From JAGDMS01 sp050015455 (GTDB lineage Bacteria > Desulfobacterota > Binatia > HRBIN30): 64,000 bases of DNA. The stretch lies in the NCBI GenBank assembly GCA_050015455.1, contig JBEKBJ010000002.1, forward strand, positions 62,001 to 126,000, in the 5' to 3' direction. The stretch's first letter is position 1; every line of letters begins with the position of its first letter. Shown here piece after piece: positions 14,762 to 22,647 of this stretch. A program made the position numbers and the translations under genes. A model generated the notes under the pieces. That model was given only the letters and a program-made list of their open reading frames with translations, was not told where the DNA came from and did not search any database.

Positions 14762-16603
14762 TCACGGGTAGGAGGAGTTGTCATGGACGTGGCTATGACA
14801 CACGAGGGTGCAGCTCCCCGAAAACATCCCGTTGTCCTTAAAAACGGGGTACTGACTTCCCGTCTTCGGGAAAACGATCCTGGTATCGAAGTTGATCAGA
14901 TGCGTGTGCGATCCCGTCCCCGCCGGCACGGCGCCCATCACATCGTTTACGCCATGCGCATCGTGACAAGCGGAACACGGCGCGCCGGCCGCCAAATGTC
15001 CGCTGTGCCCCCCTTTGGATGTCTTCACGCTCTTACGGAAACTCGTGTTCCCCAGGATGCTGTAGCGGTCATGGCAGCGGTAGCACAGCGCGTAGTGGTC
15101 AAAGCTTTCCGGCGTGCCGTCCGTCGTCTCGTAGCGTTCCTTCAAAATCGGAGGGAAGGCCGAACCGTGCGGGCCGCGTGAGCCGCCCTCGTCATCGGCG
15201 TGGCAAGTTGTACAGTACATCATCACCGTCGGTGTCATGTTGGGTTCGAAGGCGGAAGGAATGCTCGGTATGTTCAAGGTCTTCCCCATCGCGACGATTG
15301 GGTGGTACGACGAATTTGCGGGATCGAAGGCGCGCCGCAGGTTTGTGACGCCGAGGACGCGCGGGATGTAGTTCAGATCGGGAGTGTTGTCGGCGTGACA
15401 CTTGAAGCAGACCTCATATTCGTACGTGACCGAACGGATCCCCAGGCCGTTGCGGTCGACGCCGCTCACGCCGCGCAGCATGCCCGAAGCGTAGGGAGCC
15501 TCGGCTTGGGTGTCGTTGGTAACGTGCGGATTATGGCAATCGACGCACTCCACGCTGCGGATCCCGGAACGCCCCGCAGCGCCGACGCTCGATACCATCG
15601 GCATGGTGCCGGGCAGCGGCTCGTGATGCGCCGACGGCTTGCGAATCTGTCGAGCGATATCCACCATCCCCAACTGCGGAGCCCCGACCATCACGGCGCC
15701 CACTCCGGCTGTGGCAGGGTGTATCGGGGCCGGCTGGGAACTGTGGCAACCGGCACTGGTGCACGAGAACGCCGGCGGCGCAGCGGTGAAATTCAGTAGC
15801 TCTTCGGCCGTCGGCGCAAAGTGGGGCGTGTGGCACACCTCGCAGCCCCACTCGTTCAGCTGCGTGTACGTCGGCCACGTCTTCGGCGGCAGGGGTAAGA
15901 TCCCGACTACCGACGCCGTTGAGGTGGCATGGGCCGAGCTGTTCCATCCGGTCATCTGATGGCAAGTCGTGCACAGGGCCGAGAAGCGGTTGTCCTTGAG
16001 CAGAAACTTGCCATAGGTGTCGTTGTGAGGGTCGTGACAGGTGATGCAGTGGACTTCATCCGTGTCGCCGTACACCAGATCGGGTGGCGGCGAAGACACC
16101 AGCTCGGCGTTCGGCAACGCCATGTGGTACGGAAACGACACGGGGTGATGCCCCGATAGGTCCAAACCGAAATTGGAAAGACTGCCTGGCGCCAGCGTGG
16201 CGCCGCCCGCCATGGTGATGCCGCCGGCGGGGTTGACAACCGCACCCATGGCGATCGTGCCGTCATGACAGCTGAGGCAGAGCTTCGTCGGGCCGGAGGG
16301 CTGCGGCAGCGGACCGGCCTTCAACGTCGGGCTTGCGTACACGTTGTAGACCTGCGGCTCGATATCCTTATTCCACAGCGGCGAGAGCGGTGTGGCGTTG
16401 TGCGGTGTGTGGCAAAAGATGCAGATGCGCGTTTCGGTCAGCGCGCGGATCGGGCCGGGTCCCGACACCGACAGGTTGTGCTTGGTGTTGACCATGTCCC
16501 TCGGCGTCTCTGCCTCGAGCGTGGATACCGGCACCGACCCGAAGAGACACAAGGCAACGACGCATACCCTGACGCACCGTCTTCCGGATTCAGGATGTGC
16601 CAT
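14762..16603 (-). CDS. Multihaem cytochrome c, up to 12 haems
   Basis: 613 residues with an N-terminal signal peptide (VRVCVVALCLFGSVPVSTLEA). Ten CxxCH motifs (CIFCH, CLSCH, CITCH, CTTCH, CEVCH, CVDCH, CFKCH, CTTCH, CYRCH, CSACH) plus CTSAGCH (CX4CH) and CTLVCH (CX3CH). The opening (NTKHNLSVSGPGPIRA, then CIFCHTPHNA) is the standard N-terminus of Geobacter-type extracellular or outer-membrane multihaem proteins. The start codon overlaps the end of the upstream NHL gene by 14 bases, showing tight coupling. 35 bases separate it from the next cytochrome gene. Probably an external or periplasmic partner of the porin encoded upstream in the operon. Confidence 0.88.
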   Translation of the reverse strand: MAHPESGRRCVRVCVVALCLFGSVPVSTLEAETPRDMVNTKHNLSVSGPGPIRALTETRICIFCHTPHNATPLSPLWNKDIEPQVYNVYASPTLKAGPLPQPSGPTKLCLSCHDGTIAMGAVVNPAGGITMAGGATLAPGSLSNFGLDLSGHHPVSFPYHMALPNAELVSSPPPDLVYGDTDEVHCITCHDPHNDTYGKFLLKDNRFSALCTTCHQMTGWNSSAHATSTASVVGILPLPPKTWPTYTQLNEWGCEVCHTPHFAPTAEELLNFTAAPPAFSCTSAGCHSSQPAPIHPATAGVGAVMVGAPQLGMVDIARQIRKPSAHHEPLPGTMPMVSSVGAAGRSGIRSVECVDCHNPHVTNDTQAEAPYASGMLRGVSGVDRNGLGIRSVTYEYEVCFKCHADNTPDLNYIPRVLGVTNLRRAFDPANSSYHPIVAMGKTLNIPSIPSAFEPNMTPTVMMYCTTCHADDEGGSRGPHGSAFPPILKERYETTDGTPESFDHYALCYRCHDRYSILGNTSFRKSVKTSKGGHSGHLAAGAPCSACHDAHGVNDVMGAVPAGTGSHTHLINFDTRIVFPKTGSQYPVFKDNGMFSGSCTLVCHSHVHDNSSYP

Positions 16604-17648
16604 TCACATACCCCTCGGTGATCCGGAAGACCTGGACGCGCCGATTGTAGGTGTCGCACACGTACAGCTCGTCGTTGTCACTGATGAAAGCCGCCGACGG
16701 GAGCCAGAACTCGCCGAAGTCCGTGCCGCGCTTGCCGATCGTCAGGAGGAAGTCACCGCGGCGGTTGAAGAGCTGGACGTTGTCAAACAGCCCGTCAACG
16801 ACATACACGACACCGTCCCTGTCCACCGCGAGCCCTTTGGGCATCGCCATATCACCCGAGCCGTCGCCGTGATGACCAAAGGACCCCAAGGGGTTGCCTT
16901 CCTCGTCGAAGATCTGCACTCGGAAATTCAGCGCATCGGTCACGTAGAGCTCTGCGGCAGAGGACCGGAAGATGTGCGTGGGAAAATTGAAGCGTCCCTC
17001 GCCGTCCCCTCGCTCACCGAACGAAAAGGCGAAGTTGCCGTTCGTCCCGAACACGTCGACCTTGTTGGCGAGCGTGTCGACGATGTAGAGCGCCTTCTTC
17101 CGCGGGCTGTACGTGATGCCGGTCGGGCGCTGCAGCCTATCGGCGCCGGCCGTCAGCAGGGTGAACAGCAGCCCGCCGTCGGGACCGAAAGCAAACACTT
17201 TTCCGGTCGAATCGGAGACGTAGAGTCTGTCCTCGTCGTCGAAGATCACCCCCACGGGCGAGGCGATCTTGTCCTGTTTCGTTCCCGAAAGCTGAACGTA
17301 GCGCTGCTCTGCAGGGACATAGAGGTGCACGCACCGGCGTCCCATGTCGGCAACCGCGATGCGCCCGTCGTGTGCGGTGGCCACCGCCACCGGCAGCATG
17401 AAAGCGTTGCGATCTTCGTCCTCGCCGAAGATGACCTGACGCAGCAGCGAGCCGGAGTCGGCGTTGCGCGCTAGGCCGGTGAAGGCTTGGGCATAGGTCA
17501 CCTTCGCCCTGTTGGGCTGATACGGCCACTGGAGGACGATGTCGGGATGGGACGTCCGGAGCCTCCACGTCGTTGCGCAAGCCGACGCGACGCAAGCGAG
17601 AACGAAGAGGGGTACCGCGTATCGTCTGCGAGCAGCACAAAGATTCAT
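16590..17648 (-). CDS. NHL-repeat beta-propeller lipoprotein, copy 2
   Basis: 352 residues from ATG 17648. The N-terminus (MNLCAARRRYAVPLFVLACV then ASAC) ends in a lipobox, so the mature protein is lipid-anchored. Six NHL blades follow, each with the pattern P.GI.....LYV.D...N.V.VF...G (for example RLQRPTGITYSPRKKALYIV and GDMAMPKGLAVDRDGVVYVV). NHL proteins are regularly found in operons for extracellular multihaem cytochromes, where they are thought to help assembly or docking. It sits between the porin and the 12-haem cytochrome and overlaps the latter by 14 bases. Homologous to the NHL protein at 20368-21507. Confidence 0.87.
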   Translation of the reverse strand: MNLCAARRRYAVPLFVLACVASACATTWRLRTSHPDIVLQWPYQPNRAKVTYAQAFTGLARNADSGSLLRQVIFGEDEDRNAFMLPVAVATAHDGRIAVADMGRRCVHLYVPAEQRYVQLSGTKQDKIASPVGVIFDDEDRLYVSDSTGKVFAFGPDGGLLFTLLTAGADRLQRPTGITYSPRKKALYIVDTLANKVDVFGTNGNFAFSFGERGDGEGRFNFPTHIFRSSAAELYVTDALNFRVQIFDEEGNPLGSFGHHGDGSGDMAMPKGLAVDRDGVVYVVDGLFDNVQLFNRRGDFLLTIGKRGTDFGEFWLPSAAFISDNDELYVCDTYNRRVQVFRITEGYVNGTS

Positions 17649-17685
17649 CACGGTCCGGGCTCTCCTGTTCACGATCGACGACATC

Positions 17686-19767
17686 TCAGAACAGCCGTCT
17701 CCTGAAATTGAGGTAGAAGTATTGATGATCACGGCTGGTGGACAGGGTGCCACCTCCGGAGGAGTCGGACCCGTAAACGCTCCCCCCGGCGGTCACCTCC
17801 ACCTTGCCGATTCTCCACACCCACGCCGCGTTGACCGAATACGCGTTGCTGTCGACCAGCCCCTGCAGTCGTTGGTAGGAGCCGCCGAGCGACACCGACA
17901 TGTTCCACGCCAAGAGCTGTTTCTGCACGCTGCCGCTGACGGACTCCGTCTGTTCGGTGAATGCCCCCGAATAGGAGACGAACGGCCCGGGCGAGTACGC
18001 GGAGGTTCCATGCGGGTAATACTTGTTCACATAGTCGGCCGTCGCGTACGCGGTGGTCGTATTGCCGAGAGGGCGTGCGTATTGTACTTCGCCGAGCCAT
18101 TGCCGATACGGGCTGATGTTCCAATCGAGCTGCTGATACTCTGCCCGCAGCCGCAGTGGGTCGCGGTGGCCGATCAGGCCGGCGGTATAGGTGGTGGAAT
18201 CAATGGGCACCCCCGGAAAAACTCCGGACAACACGCTCGATCGGACCGTAACGTAGCTGAGGTACGGCGTCAGCAGATCATTGAACAACTGCGCGCTGGT
18301 GTTGCCAGCAAGCGTGTCGGTGCGCAGCGCGAATGTTCCGCTCGCAAGCGCATACGACACCAGAAAGGTATATTGGGTGGTTGGATTGGGAAGGGTGCAC
18401 GCCGCGGGTAGGCTGGTTAAAGATATCTGGACGGTGTTGCCCATCGAAAAAACCTGGTAGTTAGCGGGGGACGTCAGGGTAATTTGCGCGAACGGCCCTA
18501 CGGGGCACTGGAGGACGACCGCGAAAAGCGCCCCTACGACGCTTTGCGGCTGCTGCGCGAGCGTGAAGGAGCCAGGCACGGTCGCCAAATGCGATTCGTT
18601 CACCGTTTCGAGTTGCCCGTGGTTGTCCGTATCGGTTCGCGCAACACTGGCCCCCGCCAGCAATCTGCCCCACGGAATGACCTTGGTGTAGTTGAGCGTC
18701 AGGGTATTGGATAGCGACGTCGAATCGCCGCCGACGGAGTTCCGCCAGTCACTCAACAGCGTGTAGGTGGTATCCAGGCTTTGGTACAGCCGGTGGACGA
18801 GGTTGAACTGGAGGTCCTTCTCGGTGTTGGACAAAACCTGCGATCCGGGGGTCGAGCCCTGAATCGTGGCCTCGTTGTCCTGGTAGCGATAGGAGAGGTC
18901 GCTCCGGAAGTTCCACGGGAGATACGCGTTCAGCAGCTCGTACCAGCTCAGCTGGTCGTTTTCGAACCGTCCGGACGAAGTGCCCTCCTGATCAAACGTG
19001 TTCTTCGCCACGCTCGAGCTCAGTCGCAGTCGCTGGAGGTTGATGAAGTTGCCCGCGAGGTACTCGGTCGAGCTGCCCGAAAGCCCTTGAGAGTCGCTGA
19101 ACCACGACGGATTGAAGGCGCCGTTGAAGGACACCTCGTTGCCGCTGACGAAACGCTTGAAGTACTGGCCGTCCAGGCTGAAGCGCGTGATGTCGGAGGA
19201 AATATCATCGGACGTGATGGAATCGTGCACGACCCCGGTGTGCAGGAAGTACGGCTTCTGGCGGTAGCGGAACGAGGCGCCTTGGCTTTCTTCGACGCTG
19301 TTGTGCTGCGTTGCCGCCTGCTCCTTGTACAGCGGTTCGTAGCGGCGGGCAAACACCTCCAGATTGTAGGCATGCTCCGGTAAGAAGAGCAGCTTGGCAT
19401 CGTACTCCAAGCCGAGTGCATTCTGCCATCCGGTGGAGCCGGCAAACGACGACTCATAGTCCTCTTGCCGCGCCAATCCCCCGATCGAGAAGTGGTATTG
19501 CAGGAAACGTGGATGATAGGAGTAGCCGTCGGAAAACAAGGTGAATTTCTCTCGGATGAAGGTGTCGGTCCAGTGCACGGGCTGGGTGCCCTCGGTGCTA
19601 ACGTGATCCCGCTCGAATGAGGTGAACGACTCGAGGAAAGCTCCGTTTTCATAGGGGGTCGGCACGAAGTCCCTCCAATCGGCAAAGACCAGTGAAGGAA
19701 CGAAACCGATCGCCGCACACAGAACCAGGAAGGTCCTAGAACGGAACCGGCTCCCATCCCGCCTCAT
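17686..19767 (-). CDS. Outer-membrane beta-barrel, probable porin of the cytochrome conduit
   Basis: 693 residues. Signal peptide (FLVLCAAIGFVPSLVFADW), then alternating amphipathic strands with aromatic belts through the whole length (such as RFLQYHFSIGGL, WYELLNAYLPWNF, EYQQLDWNISPYR), ending in YFYLNFRRRLF with the C-terminal Phe expected for BAM-inserted barrels. No CxxCH. Its place between lipoprotein cytochrome, NHL proteins and large cytochromes matches porin-cytochrome complexes, in which a barrel sheathes a cytochrome to pass electrons through the outer membrane. The sequence is not close to MtrB or PioB as far as I can tell by eye. Confidence 0.8.
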   Translation of the reverse strand: MRRDGSRFRSRTFLVLCAAIGFVPSLVFADWRDFVPTPYENGAFLESFTSFERDHVSTEGTQPVHWTDTFIREKFTLFSDGYSYHPRFLQYHFSIGGLARQEDYESSFAGSTGWQNALGLEYDAKLLFLPEHAYNLEVFARRYEPLYKEQAATQHNSVEESQGASFRYRQKPYFLHTGVVHDSITSDDISSDITRFSLDGQYFKRFVSGNEVSFNGAFNPSWFSDSQGLSGSSTEYLAGNFINLQRLRLSSSVAKNTFDQEGTSSGRFENDQLSWYELLNAYLPWNFRSDLSYRYQDNEATIQGSTPGSQVLSNTEKDLQFNLVHRLYQSLDTTYTLLSDWRNSVGGDSTSLSNTLTLNYTKVIPWGRLLAGASVARTDTDNHGQLETVNESHLATVPGSFTLAQQPQSVVGALFAVVLQCPVGPFAQITLTSPANYQVFSMGNTVQISLTSLPAACTLPNPTTQYTFLVSYALASGTFALRTDTLAGNTSAQLFNDLLTPYLSYVTVRSSVLSGVFPGVPIDSTTYTAGLIGHRDPLRLRAEYQQLDWNISPYRQWLGEVQYARPLGNTTTAYATADYVNKYYPHGTSAYSPGPFVSYSGAFTEQTESVSGSVQKQLLAWNMSVSLGGSYQRLQGLVDSNAYSVNAAWVWRIGKVEVTAGGSVYGSDSSGGGTLSTSRDHQYFYLNFRRRLF

Positions 19768-19799
19768 CCGCAGTTGGCTCCATCAATTCATTCTCTTTC

Positions 19800-20330
19800 T
19801 CATCTCAACAAGTACCTCTTGTCAGACATATGTGGATTGTGGCAGCTCGTACACTGTCCCTCGATGCCCACATGCGCGCCGATACTCGCCACGGTTTGGC
19901 GCTCGTGGCAGTAGAAGCAGAAGCTGTCGGACTCGGACACCAGGAGATAGCGGTACTGAGAACTGTGCGGATCGTGACAAGCCAGGCACCCGCCGGATGC
20001 GAGCGGTCCATGGACGTATTTCTTGTCCAACTTGAGCTCATGGCATTGGAAGCAGAGTTGGTCCTGCGGTAGCACCAAAGAGTTGAAGGCGTTTGGATCG
20101 TGGCAGGCGTTGCAGAGGTGCGCGGCGTAGGGGCCATGTTCGCGGTATCCGACCTGTCGCGACTCCTCGACGTTCTCGGCGGTGGTCTGCTCGGCTTCCG
20201 GTTCGCCGGCCGTGGGCGGCGGCACCCCATCGAAAAATAGACTGAGGACTTTGTAGCGTGTCGCTGGGTTGCAGCCTGTCGACAGCACCGCCAGCACGGA
20301 TGCGCATGCCACTACCGTCCATACCTTCAT
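19800..20330 (-). CDS. Pentahaem cytochrome c lipoprotein
   Basis: 176 residues. MKVWTVVACASVLAVLSTGC is a lipoprotein signal with lipobox LSTGC, followed by a 60-residue acidic spacer and five CxxCH motifs (CNACH, CFQCH, CLACH, CFYCH, CTSCH) in doubled-CxxCH repeats (HGPLASGGCLACHDPHSS). I choose ATG 20330 because the lipobox is then correctly placed; an upstream open frame would add 35 basic residues and spoil it. It lies 33 bases before the porin gene and is the natural candidate for the periplasmic-side cytochrome of the porin-cytochrome pair. Confidence 0.87.
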   Translation of the reverse strand: MKVWTVVACASVLAVLSTGCNPATRYKVLSLFFDGVPPPTAGEPEAEQTTAENVEESRQVGYREHGPYAAHLCNACHDPNAFNSLVLPQDQLCFQCHELKLDKKYVHGPLASGGCLACHDPHSSQYRYLLVSESDSFCFYCHERQTVASIGAHVGIEGQCTSCHNPHMSDKRYLLR

Positions 20331-20367
20331 TGAAATCCGGAAAGCGATCGCGCGGACCCTCTTTGGC

Positions 20368-21507
20368 TCACTTCGGTTGGACTTTCTCCCGCTCCTGCTG
20401 CCGCCGCGCTTGAATGGCCTTGAGGAGATCCGCATCCGAGGGATAGGTTTGTCCCTTCTGCTTCCCGTACGCGAAGACGTTGACCAAGCGTGGGCCGAAT
20501 TGGCTGATGACGAATACGAGGTACTCCGGCTCGAAACCCGGCTCGACGTATTGTTGAAAGTACGGCAGATTGTCGTAGTCGATGGTGACCTTTGCCGGCA
20601 ACAACAAGCCGCCAGGCTTGTCGCTGTCCTCCCCGAAGAACATCAGCAGCCGGCCTTCCTTGTTGAAGATCTGCACGTTGTTGAAGGCGGCGTCGACGGC
20701 GTACAGATGACCTTCGCGGTCAACCGCGATCCCCTTGGGCCGCGCGAAGTGCCCCAGGTTGTCTCCGGGCTGTCCAATCGTCCCCTTGAAATGACCGTCG
20801 CGGTCGAACTTGACCACTTGAAATCGCCCGACGTCGGTGACGTACAAGTCGCCGTCGCCGTCGAACGCGAGATTGGTGGGACGATCGAGCCGCTCGGAGG
20901 GATCCCCCTTGTCGCCGAAATGCTTGATCAGCTCACCGCTCTGCTTGTCGAAGACTTTCACCAACCCGTTGCCGGGGTCGGCAACGTACAGCCGGTCCTC
21001 GAGCGGCACGGCGTCCACCGGCCTCCATCCACCGGGCAGGCCGTACGCCTTCAGATAGTCGTCGTTCCGATCAAAGGCGACAACTTGACCGCGGGCGGGA
21101 TCGGCCACGTACTTGGTCCCTTCGGACTCGATGCTGATGTTGAGCGGCTGCGTGAGTCGTCCCGGACCAACAGCCCCTTTCAGCGGTTCGAAGGATTGGT
21201 GTTTCAGATCGAAAACGACGATGCCGGTGTTGGTGTCGCAGACGTAGATCTTGCCGTCGAAGACCGCGACGCCGTACGGCTTGTCGAGCTTGACGTCCGG
21301 TTTCTCACCGACAACGAAGCGGTTGAAGGCGGACTGCTGCTCCACATCCTTGAGGCTGCTGAAGGCGGTGAGATACTGGATGCGGGGAGGATCGGGCGCC
21401 GTCGGAAAGAATGTCGGGGGCGGCAGCGGGCGCCGCGGTGCGCTGCACGCCGCCAGCAGCATCACGGCGCCGCACAGGACCCTCGGCCACTTCTCCTTTC
21501 TAATCAC
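20368..21507 (-). CDS. NHL-repeat beta-propeller lipoprotein, copy 1
   Basis: 379 residues starting MIRKEKWPRVLCGAVMLLAAC, a lipoprotein signal. A six-bladed NHL propeller follows (LDKPYGVAVFDGKIYVCDT, PVDAVPLEDRLYVADPGNGL, RLDRPTNLAFDGDGDLYVTD, HFARPKGIAVDREGHLYAVD). The C-terminus has a strand-rich tail (FQQYVEPGFEPEYLVFVISQ) and a charged helix. It shares its layout with the second NHL gene of the operon (16590-17648). It lies 37 bases upstream of the pentahaem lipoprotein. The role in cytochrome assembly is inferred from the repeated co-occurrence of these families. Confidence 0.87.
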   Translation of the reverse strand: MIRKEKWPRVLCGAVMLLAACSAPRRPLPPPTFFPTAPDPPRIQYLTAFSSLKDVEQQSAFNRFVVGEKPDVKLDKPYGVAVFDGKIYVCDTNTGIVVFDLKHQSFEPLKGAVGPGRLTQPLNISIESEGTKYVADPARGQVVAFDRNDDYLKAYGLPGGWRPVDAVPLEDRLYVADPGNGLVKVFDKQSGELIKHFGDKGDPSERLDRPTNLAFDGDGDLYVTDVGRFQVVKFDRDGHFKGTIGQPGDNLGHFARPKGIAVDREGHLYAVDAAFNNVQIFNKEGRLLMFFGEDSDKPGGLLLPAKVTIDYDNLPYFQQYVEPGFEPEYLVFVISQFGPRLVNVFAYGKQKGQTYPSDADLLKAIQARRQQEREKVQPK

Positions 21508-21719
21508 GAGCTTCTTCCATCCGCTGAGCCGACGCGTGCGATGGCGGCTTCCTTACGCTGCTGATCGTGCCCTATCACAGCGACGATCGAAGGCAAAGAA
21601 ACTCACCGAGCCTGCAAACCGAATTTGTTGGGAGTAGGGACACAGGCTGCCGAAACGCGAGGGGGGAATGTTGCCATTCCCCCCTTCGTCTCGCGTGTGA
21701 TACCGTGCCGGAGTTGCGT
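21508..21719. other. Operon-internal gap, no gene
   Basis: 212 bases between the tetrahaem cytochrome and NHL gene 1, the longest gap in the cluster. No gene, and no clear terminator. A segment of complementary GGGGGAATG and CATTCCCCCC (around 21662-21683) forms a short hairpin that may slow or modulate read-through. Confidence 0.35.
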
Positions 21720-22565
21720 CTACGGCGTCGCTGTCCCTGGATCGGTCCCCTTGTCGTGGCAGGTCAGGCAGAGGTGGCTGCTGGCGTCACTCCTCCACAG
21801 CAGCGTTTCGCCGGTGTTGCCTTTGTTGTGGACCGCATGGCAGCTCCCGCACTCCATCTTCGTGTTGCCCGGACCGTACAGGTGGTTGCGCACCGGCCCG
21901 GCGCCGCCCATCTGCGCCGTGTCGGCCGAACGGATCTCAGTGTCGACGGCCTGTACGGCGTCGTAGTCGAAGCCGATAGGGTGGTGGTTGCCGAGGTAGT
22001 TGTCCTTACCGATCATGTATTGCGGATTGATCGTCGCGCCGCCGCTGCTCACCGAGTAGGAGAGCTGGGAGCTGTTGCCGTACGCATTGATGGCCACGCT
22101 GCCGTCATGACAGCTCAAGCAAAGGAGGGACGTACCGCCCGGTGTCATGCCGTTTTGAATGGCCTGCGAAGCGTGCGGACCCCTCGTCGGTGCGCCCGGG
22201 CCGTTCTGGTACATGGTGTAGGACGCGTAGTTGCCGGTGAGCTGATGGTTCCACAGAGGCAGGTAGGTGAAGGCGTCCGGCGCCTGCGGGCCGCTTCCCA
22301 CGCCTGCTCCCGGCCCGCCATTGGCCGGGCTCAACTTGTAGGTGCTGTGAGGCGCGTGGCAGAAGATGCAGATTCTCTGCAGTACATCCGTCGGCATCGC
22401 GGTGTAGCTCATGCCGTTATGTGATGTGCCGAGATCGTGCACCGTGCCGTTGATGCCCGTGCCGGCCGGGTACGCGAACGGCTGTTGGGGCGTGAACGCA
22501 CGCGCCGAGGATGCAAGGGACAGCCCGAATGTAGCGATGAGCAACCCTTGTGCGAGTCTCTTCAT
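21720..22565 (-). CDS. Tetrahaem cytochrome c
   Basis: 281 residues from ATG 22565, preceded by GGGAGG. Signal peptide MKRLAQGLLIATFGLSLASS..A. Four CxxCH motifs: CIFCH (ICIFCHAPHSTYKLSP), CLSCH (LLCLSCHDGSVAINAYG), CGSCH (MECGSCHAVHNKGN) and CLTCH (HLCLTCHDKGTDPG). The CIFCHAPH opening and CLSCHDGSVA element are shared with the 12-haem protein of the cluster and with Geobacter OmcS/OmcT-like and other secreted cytochromes. It directly follows the octahaem gene (82-base gap). Confidence 0.87.
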   Translation of the reverse strand: MKRLAQGLLIATFGLSLASSARAFTPQQPFAYPAGTGINGTVHDLGTSHNGMSYTAMPTDVLQRICIFCHAPHSTYKLSPANGGPGAGVGSGPQAPDAFTYLPLWNHQLTGNYASYTMYQNGPGAPTRGPHASQAIQNGMTPGGTSLLCLSCHDGSVAINAYGNSSQLSYSVSSGGATINPQYMIGKDNYLGNHHPIGFDYDAVQAVDTEIRSADTAQMGGAGPVRNHLYGPGNTKMECGSCHAVHNKGNTGETLLWRSDASSHLCLTCHDKGTDPGTATP

Positions 22566-22647
22566 GGTTCCTCCCATGGTTTCGTCGGTCCGCATGTTTT
22601 CCATCTTTTCGCTCCTAAGGAAGAGGTGGGTTGCCCAGCCCGCTCTC

